Under the pieces are notes generated by a model. It saw only the letters and a program-made list of their open reading frames with translations, was not told the origin of the DNA and did not search any database. DNA of 64,000 bases from Kiloniellales bacterium. GTDB lineage: Bacteria; Pseudomonadota; Alphaproteobacteria; Kiloniellales; JAKSDN01. Positions 33,621-42,599 of this stretch are shown here, in pieces. How positions within the stretch are numbered: the first letter of the stretch is position 1; each line of letters opens with the position of its first letter. The position numbers were made by a program, and so were the translations under genes. The stretch is taken from contig JASJEC010000001.1 in the NCBI GenBank assembly GCA_030064845.1, forward strand, positions 62,001 to 126,000, written 5' to 3'.

Positions 33621-34651
33621 CCGGCGGCGCGGGCAACGGGAACGCGACGGAGACGGTCCTGCAAGTTGAAGGGCTGAAGAAGTACTTCCCGTTGAAGAAG
33701 GGCCTCTTCTCGTCGACGGTCGGCCACGTCTACGCGGTCGACGGCGTGTCGTTCCACGTCCGACGGGGCGAGACCCTGGGCCTGGTCGGCGAGAGCGGCT
33801 GCGGCAAGACCACGGTGGGCAAGCTGATCATGCGCCTGATCGACACCACGGACGGCACGATCAACCTGCACGACCGGGACATCACCCGGCTCCACGGCGC
33901 CGACCTGCTGCCTTACCGGAGGCAGATGCAGATCGTGTTCCAGGACCCCTATTCCTCGCTCAATCCGCGCATGTCTGCCGGCGACATCGTGGCCGAGCCG
34001 CTGGAGAACTACGACCGCAACGGCACCACGCGCTCGGCGCGCAAAGAACAGGTCGCAGCACTGTTCGAGCGGGTCGGGCTGAAGCGCGAGCACATGCTGA
34101 AGTACCCTCATGAGTTCTCCGGCGGGCAGCGCCAGCGCCTCGGCATCGCTCGGGCGCTCGCCCTGAGCCCCAGTCTGATCGTCGCCGACGAGCCGGTGTC
34201 CGCGCTCGACGTCTCGGTCCAGGCCCAGGTGATCAACCTGCTGATGGACCTCCAGGAAGAATACCGCCTGACCTACCTCTTCATCTCGCACGACCTCGCG
34301 GTGGTTGAGCACATTTCGCACCGGGTCGCCGTCATGTACCTGGGGCAGATCGTCGAGCTGACCGACAAGAAGACGCTCTTCACCACCCCCTTGCACCCCT
34401 ACACCGAGGCGCTGCTCGGGGCGGTGCCGGTGCCCGACCCGGAGATCGAGCGGCAGCGGATCATCCTCCAGGGCGACGTGCCGAGCCCGATCAGCCCACC
34501 GCGCGGCTGCCGGTTCCATACCCGCTGCCCCTACGTGATGCGGCGCTGCCGCGAGGAGGCGCCGGCCCTGGTCGAGGTCCAGCCGGGCCACACGGTCGCC
34601 TGCCACCTGCGCGAGGTCGGACAGCCGGCGGACGCGCCGGCCGCAAGCTAG
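33617..34651 (+). CDS. Peptide/opine-type ABC transporter ATPase 2 (DppF-like)
   Basis: ATPase of 344 aa. The ATG at 33617 overlaps the previous stop; the open frame upstream is shadow. Walker A is [13 protein letters not shown], the signature is [15 protein letters not shown] and Walker B leads to [17 protein letters not shown]-terminal CPYVMRRC cysteine pair ends the protein, as in OppF/DppF. It is the last gene of the plus-strand string and is followed by a strong hairpin (34678-34708) that also faces the convergent solute-binding protein gene. Confidence 0.95.
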   Translation: MTGGAGNGNATETVLQVEGLKKYFPLKKGLFSSTVGHVYAVDGVSFHVRRGETLGLVGESGCGKTTVGKLIMRLIDTTDGTINLHDRDITRLHGADLLPYRRQMQIVFQDPYSSLNPRMSAGDIVAEPLENYDRNGTTRSARKEQVAALFERVGLKREHMLKYPHEFSGGQRQRLGIARALALSPSLIVADEPVSALDVSVQAQVINLLMDLQEEYRLTYLFISHDLAVVEHISHRVAVMYLGQIVELTDKKTLFTTPLHPYTEALLGAVPVPDPEIERQRIILQGDVPSPISPPRGCRFHTRCPYVMRRCREEAPALVEVQPGHTVACHLREVGQPADAPAAS

Positions 34652-34677
34652 AATTCGTCTGGAGAGAACAAGGAAAG

Positions 34678-34708
34678 CGGCCCGCCGGCGATCGAAGCCG
34701 GCGGGCCG
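34678..34708. terminator. Bidirectional hairpin between importer genes
   Basis: Perfect 12-bp stem CGGCCCGCCGGC / GCCGGCGGGCCG with a 7-nt loop, between convergent ATPase and binding-protein genes. It lacks a T-run, so termination may need Rho or be structural, but its placement fits a shared terminator. Confidence 0.6.
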
Positions 34709-34723
34709 GACGAGCGTTGCCGC

Positions 34724-36307
34724 TCAGTTCTTCTTCATGTTCCAGAACACCAGGACCGGCGACTTGATGACGCCGGTCACGTTGTCCCGCCAGGCCTGCG
34801 GCTCCTGGTACTGGCCGATCGGCACGTAGGTGACGATCTCCATGGCGCGGCCCTGGACCTGCTCGGCGAGCGCCTTCTGCTTCGCGGAATCGGTCTCGAA
34901 AGCGAAGGCTTCGCGCAGCTTCTCGATTTCCGGATCGCAGGGCCAGCCGAACCAGGCCTTCTCCTCGCAGCCGCCCGAAACGCCGATGTTGGCGACCGGG
35001 TGCATGAGGTCGGGCGAGATCCAGGAGGTATGGAAGACGTTCCAGCCGCCGTCCGCCGGGGCCTTGGTCTCGGCCCGGCGCGAGGTCAGGGTCGACCAGT
35101 CCATGGCCTGAACCTCGACGTCGAAGCCCACCTGGCGCATCAGCTGGGCCGTGACCTGGGTGGCGTTGCTCAAGGTCGGCAGGTCGGTCGGATGCATCAG
35201 GACGACCTTGTGCCCGTGGTAGCCGGCCTCCTTGAGCATCTCGATCGCCTTGGCCTGGTCGTTGCTCATCACCCGTTCGGAGCCGACGTCCGTGGCATAG
35301 GGCGTATCGCAGACGAACATCGCCGGGCAGGTCTGGAAGAACTTTGGATCACCCGCGATGGCCTGGAGGTAGGTCGGCTGGTCGACCATGAGCTGCACCG
35401 CTTGGCGCGCCTCCGCCTTGTCGAACGGCGGGTGCATGTGGTTCATCCGGAGCCAGCCCTGGCTGCCTTTGGTGTCGATCACTTCGACGACCACGCCCTG
35501 CGAGGCTTCCAGCACCGGTACCAGGTCGGTCTGGGGCTCCTCGAAGAAGTCGATCTCGCCGTTGATCAGGGCGTTCATCGCCGAGTTCTGGTCGGGGATG
35601 TAGAGCCACTCGACCCGGTCGAAATGCACCACCTTGCCGCCGGCGAGGCCGCTGGCGGGCTCGCTTCGCGGCACGTAGTCCTCGTTCTTGACGTAGACCA
35701 CCTTGCTGCCGGGCACCCACTCGTCCTTGACGAACTTGAAGGGCCCCGAGCCGATGATCTCGGGGACCTGCTCGAAGGCGTCGGTCTCGGCCATGGCCTT
35801 GGGCATCATGAAGGGCACGTTGGAGCTCATCTTGCCGAGGGCAGGCAGGACCAGGCCCCAGGGCTTGCTCAGGGTCAGCTTGAAGGTCTTGTCGTCGACC
35901 GCCTCCATGGAGGCCATGTTGGACATGAGCTGCTGGCCCATGCCGTCGCGCTTGCCCCAGCGGGCGATCGAGGCGATGCAGTCGGCCGAGGTGACCGGCG
36001 TCCCGTCATGCCACTTCAGGCCGTCGCGCAGCGTGATGGTGTAGACCAGCCCGTCGTCGCTGACCACGGCGCCCTCGGCCATCTGGGGATGGACCTCGAA
36101 CTTCTCGTCCATGGCAAAGAGCGTGTCGTAGACCATGTAGCCGTGGTTACGCGTGATATAGGCCGTGGTCCAGATCGGGTCGTGGTTCTTGAGGTCGGCG
36201 TGGACCTTGGCCCTGAGGACCGACTCCGCCGAGGCTTCGGCGGCCGCCAGCCCAAGTCCGGCGAGCAGAACGGCGCCGGTGAAAAGACGTTTCGCTAGCA
36301 ATGACAT
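34724..36307 (-). CDS. ABC transporter substrate-binding protein, family 5 (peptide/opine type)
   Basis: Periplasmic SBP_bac_5 protein of 527 aa. The Met at 36307 has GGGAGG upstream and gives a signal MSLLAKRLFTGAVLLAGLGL ending AEASA. Conserved features are GLVYTITLRDGLKWHDGTPV, the central KVVYVKNEDYVPRSEP and the C-terminal PIGQYQEPQAW block. It binds the cargo for the importer encoded at 30738-34651, on the opposite strand and convergent. The amidohydrolase gene lies 150 bp upstream in the same direction and may be cotranscribed. Cargo is unknown, but opine, amide or amine compounds are typical. Confidence 0.94.
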   Translation of the reverse strand: MSLLAKRLFTGAVLLAGLGLAAAEASAESVLRAKVHADLKNHDPIWTTAYITRNHGYMVYDTLFAMDEKFEVHPQMAEGAVVSDDGLVYTITLRDGLKWHDGTPVTSADCIASIARWGKRDGMGQQLMSNMASMEAVDDKTFKLTLSKPWGLVLPALGKMSSNVPFMMPKAMAETDAFEQVPEIIGSGPFKFVKDEWVPGSKVVYVKNEDYVPRSEPASGLAGGKVVHFDRVEWLYIPDQNSAMNALINGEIDFFEEPQTDLVPVLEASQGVVVEVIDTKGSQGWLRMNHMHPPFDKAEARQAVQLMVDQPTYLQAIAGDPKFFQTCPAMFVCDTPYATDVGSERVMSNDQAKAIEMLKEAGYHGHKVVLMHPTDLPTLSNATQVTAQLMRQVGFDVEVQAMDWSTLTSRRAETKAPADGGWNVFHTSWISPDLMHPVANIGVSGGCEEKAWFGWPCDPEIEKLREAFAFETDSAKQKALAEQVQGRAMEIVTYVPIGQYQEPQAWRDNVTGVIKSPVLVFWNMKKN

Positions 36308-36457
36308 GGATACCTCCCTGGGTGTCTCGAGTAATCCATGGGCCCCTTCGGCCGGGGTCTCTTTGTTTGGGTCGGGCATTTCCCCCGCTCGTGACAACAG
36401 CATGACGCAATTCCGCTACCTTGCCTAGAGCGGGCCACTCTCCCGGCCTTCGCCCAA

Positions 36458-37888
36458 TCAGCCGAGCCGCAGGGACAGAGGCACGATGGCATCGGCCGGG
36501 CGGCCGGCGTAGTCGTAGGCGGGGGTTGCCTCCAGCATGCGGGCCTGGGCCTCTTGGAGGCGGGCGAGCGCGGCTTCCTGATCGAGGCCGAGCACACGGC
36601 CCTTCTCGACCACCTTGCGGCCGTCCACATAGACGTCGCTCACGGCCCGTTCGGCGGCGGTATAGATCAGGCTGCGCAGGGGATCGTGCACCGGCCGCAT
36701 GTGCGGGTGCGCCAAATCGACCACGACCAGGTCGGCCTTCTTTCCGGGCGCCAGCCGTCCAATGTCGTCCCGGCCCAGGGCGGCGGCGCCGCCGACCGTG
36801 GCGGCGTGGAGCACCGCGGCGGTCGAGGTGGTCTCGATGTCGCCGGCCGCGATCCGCGCCAGCACCGCGGCCCGGCCCATCTCTTCCAGCATGTTGTGGG
36901 GCGCGCAGTCGGTTCCGATGCCGACCGTGACGCCGGCCCGCATGTAGCGGCCGAGGTCCTCCAGCAGCGTGCCGTAGCGGGCGAAGGGCGTCGGGCAGTG
37001 GGCCACGGCGGCGCCGCTGTCGGCCAGGATCCGGAGATCCTCTCGGGTCGGCCAGTGCAGCCAGGAGTGCTCGTCGATGAAGATCGCGTGGCCGACGATC
37101 ATGCCCGGCCGGAGGATTCCCAGGTCGTTGGCGAACTGCACCGGCGTCTTGCCGTGGCGCCGCACGATCTCCTGAAATTCGAAGACGCTCTGCGAGGCGT
37201 GGGTGGTGACGGGAACGCCCAGTTCCGCCGCCGCCTCGACGCTGTCGCGCAGCAGGTCGGCGGGGCAGGTCTCGATCTGCGCGGGATAGAGCATGCCGTT
37301 CAGCCGGCCGCTCGGGTGCGCCCCGGCTTCGCTGGCCAGCGAGAGCGCCGCCTCGAAGCCGCGGCGGCCGGCGGCCTCATCCCAGTCGAACTTCAGCTCG
37401 TAGTCGTTCTCGAGCCGCCAGCGCGCGGCGGCATAGCCCGGTGCGACGTAGCCCCGCAGGCCGCTGCGGGCGAGCAGGTCGAGCCAGCCGGGGTAGGGCT
37501 CGGAGAGGTCGGCGATGGTGGTGACGCCGCTCTGCAGCAGCTCGCAATAAGCCGCCTCGGCGCAGGCCAGCATGCCCTCATGGTCCAGCCGGAACGCGAT
37601 GCACCGCTCGTAGAGCCCTGTCATGTACATGCGCGGCCGGCCGTGCTCCTCGCGCAGGCCGCGGAACGCGGGTTCGGAGGCGGGATGGGAATGGATGTCC
37701 ACCAAGCCCGGCAGCACGAAGAGGCCGTCGCCCTCGATGATCTCGTCGGCCGCGCCCCGGTAGCCGGGCCCGACGTGGACGATGCCGTCCCGGTTCCACA
37801 CCACGTCGGCGTTGCGCAGGTAGCGGTGGCACCCTTCGCTTTCATCCCAGGCAACCACCCATTCCGCGGACTTGATCCAGGTCGACAT
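36458..37888 (-). CDS. Amidohydrolase-family metal-dependent hydrolase
   Basis: TRZ/ATZ-type amidohydrolase of 476 aa, starting at MSTWIKSAEW. The metal ligands are visible in order: HSH in VDIHSHPASEP, a His in VTTHASQSV, a His in GHAIFIDEHSW and Asp in GIGTDCAPHNM. The C-terminal GKKADLVVVDL strand closes the composite sandwich. Substrates in this family are deaminated or dechlorinated ring or amide compounds, such as guanine, cytosine or triazines. Its gene lies upstream of the substrate-binding protein in the same direction, so the transporter probably imports the compound it hydrolyses. The precise substrate is unknown. Confidence 0.9.
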   Translation of the reverse strand: MSTWIKSAEWVVAWDESEGCHRYLRNADVVWNRDGIVHVGPGYRGAADEIIEGDGLFVLPGLVDIHSHPASEPAFRGLREEHGRPRMYMTGLYERCIAFRLDHEGMLACAEAAYCELLQSGVTTIADLSEPYPGWLDLLARSGLRGYVAPGYAAARWRLENDYELKFDWDEAAGRRGFEAALSLASEAGAHPSGRLNGMLYPAQIETCPADLLRDSVEAAAELGVPVTTHASQSVFEFQEIVRRHGKTPVQFANDLGILRPGMIVGHAIFIDEHSWLHWPTREDLRILADSGAAVAHCPTPFARYGTLLEDLGRYMRAGVTVGIGTDCAPHNMLEEMGRAAVLARIAAGDIETTSTAAVLHAATVGGAAALGRDDIGRLAPGKKADLVVVDLAHPHMRPVHDPLRSLIYTAAERAVSDVYVDGRKVVEKGRVLGLDQEAALARLQEAQARMLEATPAYDYAGRPADAIVPLSLRLG

Positions 37889-38026
37889 GGCGCGTCCTTT
37901 CGTGTTTGCCGGGTCAGCAGCGCGCGACGCAGACGGCCTAGGCCGGATACGACTCAAGACCGCGCCTGCGCATCTCCCCTGCTCCCGAACTGCCGGAGAG
38001 AAAATCTGCAGAAAGTAGTAAAGAGA

Positions 38027-38055
38027 CTATCGCGCTGTCGCGATCTTTGCGATAG
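38027..38055. promoter_or_regulatory. Inverted repeat upstream of the XRE regulator gene
   Basis: CTATCGC and GCGATAG form a perfect 7-bp inverted repeat with a TCGCGA palindrome in the spacer, about 70 bp before the XRE start and 140 bp from the amidohydrolase start. It is a good candidate operator for autoregulation by the XRE protein. Confidence 0.5.
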
Positions 38056-38125
38056 ACAGCCCGTGCCGCAGGTCACGCCGCGCCGAGTCCCAATTCCTGC
38101 GAACCCTCGTTCATGGAGAAATGCC

Positions 38126-38497
38126 GTGAAAGTCATCGACAGCGACAAACTCGATACTTTGGGACAACGAATCAGCGCGGCGCGCGAACGGGCCGATTTG
38201 ACGACCGCCCAGCTTGCCCGGCGCCTGGGCGTGAAGACGCGAACGCTGACCAGCTGGGAGCGGGACGAGACCTCGCCGCGGACGAACCGGCTGTTGACCC
38301 TGTCGCAGATGCTGGGCGTCGCTCCGACCTGGCTGGTCGAAGGCACGGACCGCTTCGCGCCGGAAGTGCCGCAGGCGACTCCGATGCAGATCGCCGAGCA
38401 GCTCGAGCAGGTCCGGCGCAGCCTCGAGAGCCTGTCCGATCAGGTCGAGGCGCTGAGCGCCATGATCCAGGACCAGCAGGAGAGAGACGCGGCCTGA
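38126..38497 (+). CDS. XRE-family transcriptional regulator
   Basis: DNA-binding protein of 123 aa. The GTG at 38126 is preferred because GGAGA lies 6 nt upstream; the frame stays open to 36554 only as antisense shadow. The helix-turn-helix occupies residues 10-65 (LGQRISAARERADLTTAQLA then RTLTSWERDETSPR). A C-terminal coiled coil, EQLEQVRRSLESLSDQVEAL, probably makes the dimer. It lacks a sensor domain. A nearby inverted repeat (38027-38055) may be its operator. It is divergent from the amidohydrolase gene and may control the importer, but this is inference. Confidence 0.88.
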   Translation: MKVIDSDKLDTLGQRISAARERADLTTAQLARRLGVKTRTLTSWERDETSPRTNRLLTLSQMLGVAPTWLVEGTDRFAPEVPQATPMQIAEQLEQVRRSLESLSDQVEALSAMIQDQQERDAA

Positions 38498-38525
38498 TTG
38501 GAACGGGTCGCCGCCTTCGGGCGGC

Positions 38526-39125
38526 TCAGCGCGGCAGAACGGCGAAGCCGTATTCGCGGGCGGCGTCGGCGAGCCACCGCCAGAGATATTCGGCGAACGA
38601 CCGGATGACGTAGAGGTCGTAGCCGGCGCCGTCCTCCAGGCAGTGAATCAGAACCCCGGCTTTTGCGACCAGGCTCTGGGCGCAGCTACCCTCGGGGAAG
38701 ACCCGGGGATGTAGGTCCAGGGGGCAGCCCTTGGCGAGCAGGTCCCGCGCCCGGGGGCCCGACACGCGGATGCGGGTCCGGCTCTCGCCGACGTTCGTCG
38801 CTGCATGGGCCGGGCCGCTCAGCGCGTCCGAGACCTGGACGGCAGCAAGGCGGCCGCTTTCGTCGACCAGCCACCACTGGTCTGGACCAAGCCAGAGAAC
38901 GCTCAGCCCGTTCTTGTGCGCCGTGCCTCCGGCCTCACGCGGCAGGTCGATCTCGAAAGCCGCCTTCAAGGGGCCGGCGAGGGCCCCGGATTCGCCGCGC
39001 AGGTCGACGATCGCCGGGAAGGGACGTTCCGCCAGGGCAACGCCGGCCTCGCCCATATCGGCCTGTGCCTGTCCCTCGAGTCCCAGGTGGGCCAAGGGGC
39101 TCTGTCTGAGGAACTGCTCAGCCAC
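38526..39125 (-). CDS. soxG: Sarcosine oxidase gamma subunit
   Basis: SoxG of 199 aa, the small GCV_T-like subunit of heterotetrameric sarcosine oxidase. It shows the fold pattern WLGPDQWWLVDE, VGESRTRIRVSGPRARDLLA and CPLDLHPRVFP, which is typical. Sarcosine oxidase oxidises N-methylglycine to glycine, H2O2 and methylene-H4F. The ATG at 39125 overlaps the soxA stop region by 8 bp, so the two are coupled. This is the last gene of the soxBDAG operon. It is convergent with the XRE gene, with 28 bp between stops. Confidence 0.93.
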   Translation of the reverse strand: MAEQFLRQSPLAHLGLEGQAQADMGEAGVALAERPFPAIVDLRGESGALAGPLKAAFEIDLPREAGGTAHKNGLSVLWLGPDQWWLVDESGRLAAVQVSDALSGPAHAATNVGESRTRIRVSGPRARDLLAKGCPLDLHPRVFPEGSCAQSLVAKAGVLIHCLEDGAGYDLYVIRSFAEYLWRWLADAAREYGFAVLPR

Positions 39126-42100
39126 GGAGCCGCTCTCCTTCCGCGTCGAAGAACACGCTCGCGGTGATCTCCGCCGCCAGTGTACTGCCGCCTGCCAGGG
39201 GCGCGAAGACCTTCTGTCCGATCCGCTCGCGGCCGCCCTTGATCAGGGCCATGGCGATGGAACGGCCCAGGTTGGGGCTCATGTAGCTCGAGGTGACGTG
39301 GCCGAGCATCGGCATGGGCGGCTTGCCCAGCACCGTCTCGACCAGTTGGGCGCCCTCGGGCAGAACGGCTTGCGGATCCTCGGTCAGCAGGCCGACCAGC
39401 TGCTTGCGGTCGGATTTCACCATGTCGCTGCGGCTGAGCGACCGCTTGCCGATGAAGTCCTTTTTCTTCGAGACGATCCAGTCCATGCCGAGGTCGAGCG
39501 GCGTGACCGAGCCGTCGGTCTCCTGACCCACGATGATGTAGCCCTTCTCAGCGCGCAGCACGTGCATGGCCTCGGTGCCGTAGGGCGTGATGCTGTACTT
39601 GGCGCCCGCGGTCATGAGGGCCTGCCAGAGCGCCAGGCCGTAGCTCGCCGGCACGTTGATCTCGAAGGCGCACTCGCCGGTGAAGGAGATGCGGAAGACC
39701 CGGGCCGGGATGCCGGCCACCGTGCCTTCGGCGAAGCTCATGTGGGGCAGGGCCTCCGGCGCGAGGTCGATGTCCCGGGTCAGCCCGCCGAGGAGCGCGC
39801 GGGCGTTGGGGCCGGCGATCGAGGCGGTGGCGAACTGCTCGGTGACGCTGGTCATGAAAACCTCGAGCTCTGGCCACTCGGTCTGCACCCACTCCTCCAG
39901 GTGGGCGAGCACGCTGGCGGCGTTGCCGGTCGTCGTGGTCATGAGAAAGCGGTGCTCGCCTAGGCGGGCGGTGACGCCGTCGTCCATCACCATGCCGTCC
40001 TCGCCTAGCATGAGGCCGTAGCGGCAGCGGCCGACCTCCAGCTTGCTCCAGGCATTGGTGTAGACCCGGTTCAGGAGGGTCACCGCGTCCTTGCCCTGGA
40101 TGTCGATCTTGCCCAGCGTCGAGGCGTCGAGGATGCCGAGGGAGTCCCGGCAGGCCTTGACCTCGCGCGCCACCGCGGCGTGCATGTCCTCGCCCGCCCG
40201 GGGATAGTACCAGGGGCGCTTCCACTGGCCGACGTCCTCGAAGGCCGCGCCGTTCTGCTCGTGCCAGGCGTGCATCGGCGTCTTGCGCACCGGATCGAGC
40301 AGCGCGTCCACGTTGCGGCCCGCGAACACCCCGAAGGTCACCGGCGTATAGGGTGGCCGGAAGGTGGTGACGCCGACGTCGGGCAGGGGCTCGCCGAGCT
40401 CCTCGGCGACGATGCCGATGGCGTTGACGTTCCCGGTCTTGCCCTGGTCGGTGCCCATGCCGGTCGTCGTATAGCGCTTGATGTGCTCGATCGAGCGGTA
40501 GCCTTCCCGCATGGCCAGCTTCAGATCGGCGGCGGTCACGTCGTTCTGCTGGTCGACGAAATGCTTGCCGCCGCGGCCGAGCGGCTTGTTGGAGGGCACG
40601 AGCCACAGCCAGCGGGCCGGCAGGAAGCCCCGGTCGATCGCCTTCGGCGGCTTCTTGCCGCGCCCCTTGGCCGGGAAGCCGGCCTCGGCGGCGGCCGTCT
40701 CACCCGCGGCATGGCCCTGTTCGAGGCAGCCCGCCAGGCCGAAGGCGCCGTTGCAGGCGCCGGCGTTGATCGTCGCCTGGGCCGCCTTGTCGGGCAGGAA
40801 GCAACCGCGCAGCTCGTCCCAGGCCAGGGTGCCCTTGGACTGGGAGAGCAGATGGACCGTCGGGTTCCAGCCGCCGGAGGAGAGCAGCAGGTCGCAGTCC
40901 AGGGCCTCGCCCTCGCCGCTCACGCTGGCACCGTCGGCGCCGAGCGGCGCGACCCGGATCCGCTTGACCCGCTTGCCGCCCTCGACCGCGACGACGGCCC
41001 GCTCGTTCAGAATCGGCAGACCGAGAGCGTCGGCCTGCTCGGACAGGGGGCCTTCCGGCGCCGGCCGCAGATCGACAATGCCGGCGACCTGGACGCCGGC
41101 CCGGTGCAGGTCGAGCGCCGTGCCGTAGGCCCCGTCGTTGTTGGTGAAGACCACCGCCTGCTTGCCGGGTTTGACCGCGTAGCGGTTGAGATAGGTGCGG
41201 CAGGCCCCGGCCAGCATGACCCCGGGCCGGTCGTTGTCGGCGAAGACGAGGGGCCGCTCCAGTGCGCCGGTCGCCAAGACGACTTGCTTCGCCCTGACCT
41301 TCCAGAGTCGGTGGCGGGGCAGGTTGTCCGGCGCCTCGTCGAGGTGATCGGTTACCCGCTCGACCAGACCGAGGAAGTTGTGGTCAAAGTAGGCGTAGAC
41401 CGTGGTGCGCGGCAGCAGGCGGACCTCGCTCGACTTGCCGAGCTCGATCAGCGTGTCCGCGACCCAGTCGAGCGCGGGCTTGGCGCCGATCTTCTCGTCT
41501 TGCTGGGCCAGGAGGTCGCCGCCGAACTGGAAGTCCTGCTCCGCCAGGATGACCCGGGCGCCGGTCGCGGCGGCGGCCCGCGCCGCGGCCAGGCCGGCTG
41601 GTCCGCCGCCGACCACCAGAACGTCGCAGTGCGCGTAGGTCTGGTCGTAGCGGTCGGGGTCGCGCCCGCTCGGCGCCTTGCCCAGGCCGGCCGCGTGGCG
41701 GATGAAGTGCTCGTACTTCATCCAGAACGAGGCAGGCCACATGAAGGTCTTGTAGTAGAAGCCGGCCGGCAGCAGGCGCGACGCCAGGTTGTTGACCGCG
41801 CCGATGTCGAAGCCGACGCTGGGCCAGCAGTTCTGGGAGCGGGCGGTCAGGCCCTCGACCAGCTCGATCTGGGTCGCCCGGATGTTGGGGTCGGTCTGCG
41901 GGTCCTGGCCGACCTGCACGATGGCGTTGGGCTCTTCCGGTCCCGCCGTCACGATGCCGCGCGGCCGATGATACTTGAAGCTGCGCCCGACCAGGTGGAC
42001 GCCGTTGGCGAGCAGGGCCGAGGCCAGGGTGTCGCCGGCGTAGCCCTGGTAGCCTTGGCCGTTGAAGCGGAAGCCGAGGGGCCGGCCGCGATCGACGTGA

Positions 42101-42132
42101 CCGCCTTCTGAAAGTCGGAAGCTCTGCGCCAT
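39118..42132 (-). CDS. soxA: Sarcosine oxidase alpha subunit
   Basis: SoxA of 1004 aa, starting at the ATG at 42132. The N-terminus holds a ferredoxin-like Fer2_4 region (GYQGYAGDTLASALLANG). A Rossmann NAD/FAD fold begins near residue 170 (VLVVGGGPAGLAAARAAA). The C-terminal 400 residues are the folate-binding GCV_T aminomethyltransferase half, with KDAVTLLNRVYTNAW and YSITPYGTEAMHVLRAEKGY. The alpha subunit carries NAD and the H4F site. Its start lies 153 bp from the upstream soxD stop, a gap that holds a palindromic repeat, which is unusual within a sox operon. Confidence 0.95.
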   Translation of the reverse strand: MAQSFRLSEGGHVDRGRPLGFRFNGQGYQGYAGDTLASALLANGVHLVGRSFKYHRPRGIVTAGPEEPNAIVQVGQDPQTDPNIRATQIELVEGLTARSQNCWPSVGFDIGAVNNLASRLLPAGFYYKTFMWPASFWMKYEHFIRHAAGLGKAPSGRDPDRYDQTYAHCDVLVVGGGPAGLAAARAAAATGARVILAEQDFQFGGDLLAQQDEKIGAKPALDWVADTLIELGKSSEVRLLPRTTVYAYFDHNFLGLVERVTDHLDEAPDNLPRHRLWKVRAKQVVLATGALERPLVFADNDRPGVMLAGACRTYLNRYAVKPGKQAVVFTNNDGAYGTALDLHRAGVQVAGIVDLRPAPEGPLSEQADALGLPILNERAVVAVEGGKRVKRIRVAPLGADGASVSGEGEALDCDLLLSSGGWNPTVHLLSQSKGTLAWDELRGCFLPDKAAQATINAGACNGAFGLAGCLEQGHAAGETAAAEAGFPAKGRGKKPPKAIDRGFLPARWLWLVPSNKPLGRGGKHFVDQQNDVTAADLKLAMREGYRSIEHIKRYTTTGMGTDQGKTGNVNAIGIVAEELGEPLPDVGVTTFRPPYTPVTFGVFAGRNVDALLDPVRKTPMHAWHEQNGAAFEDVGQWKRPWYYPRAGEDMHAAVAREVKACRDSLGILDASTLGKIDIQGKDAVTLLNRVYTNAWSKLEVGRCRYGLMLGEDGMVMDDGVTARLGEHRFLMTTTTGNAASVLAHLEEWVQTEWPELEVFMTSVTEQFATASIAGPNARALLGGLTRDIDLAPEALPHMSFAEGTVAGIPARVFRISFTGECAFEINVPASYGLALWQALMTAGAKYSITPYGTEAMHVLRAEKGYIIVGQETDGSVTPLDLGMDWIVSKKKDFIGKRSLSRSDMVKSDRKQLVGLLTEDPQAVLPEGAQLVETVLGKPPMPMLGHVTSSYMSPNLGRSIAMALIKGGRERIGQKVFAPLAGGSTLAAEITASVFFDAEGERLRG

Positions 42133-42172
42133 TCTAGTTTTCCGGCCCTGGGGCACCTGGATCCCCTTGAGT

Positions 42173-42248
42173 GTCATGCCCGGGCCCCGACCCGGGCATC
42201 CAGGGATGCCGGCCGCTCCTGGATTGCCGGATCAAGTCCGGCAATGAC
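42173..42248. repeat. Palindromic intergenic repeat between soxD and soxA
   Basis: About 76 bp. It begins GTCATGCCCGGG, contains two GC-rich hairpins, with one arm pair GCCCGGG / CCCGGGC and another GCCGGA / TCCGGC, and ends GGCAATGAC, so the outer ends are also inverted. The form is that of the dispersed palindromic elements common in alphaproteobacterial genomes. It sits inside the sox operon and could attenuate or process the mRNA. Confidence 0.7.
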
Positions 42249-42285
42249 AAACGAGGGGTGTAAGTTTGTTGCACGTCGGTATCGC

Positions 42286-42579
42286 CTATACGTAGCCGCG
42301 CGCTTTGATCTTGGGCGGTTTCTGGCCCATCTCGTAGACCGCGAGGATCTCGTAGGTCACGGTGTCGCGCGCGACGTTGAACCAGCGCCGGCATCCGTGG
42401 ACGTGAACCCACCGCTCGAAAAACACGCCCTTCACGTGGTTGCGCATGAAGAGGTAGTCGGCCCACGCCTCGTCGCTCAGCTTCTCCGGCTGCTTGGGAC
42501 GCGCGATATGCGCCTCGTCGCCGTAGGAGAACTCCAGTTCGGCGCGCGGTCCGCAATAGGGGCAGGGGATGAGAAGCAT
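42286..42579 (-). CDS. soxD: Sarcosine oxidase delta subunit
   Basis: SoxD of 97 aa, starting at MLLIPCPYCGPRAELEFSYG. Cys6 and Cys9 with a later HGCRRW motif bind structural zinc. The delta subunit is needed for assembly of the alpha-beta-gamma-delta oxidase. The small frame was picked from inside a longer open frame because it starts exactly at the family N-terminus, 20 bp after the soxB stop. Between it and soxA lies a 153-bp gap with a palindromic repeat. The order soxB-soxD-soxA-soxG is the usual one. Confidence 0.94.
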   Translation of the reverse strand: MLLIPCPYCGPRAELEFSYGDEAHIARPKQPEKLSDEAWADYLFMRNHVKGVFFERWVHVHGCRRWFNVARDTVTYEILAVYEMGQKPPKIKARGYV

Positions 42580-42599
42580 GGGCGCGTTTCCCGGACTGC

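Noticed and set aside
40180-42111. 643-codon open frame antisense to soxA
   Set aside because: It is complementary to soxA and reads as a random high-GC frame with no conserved domains.
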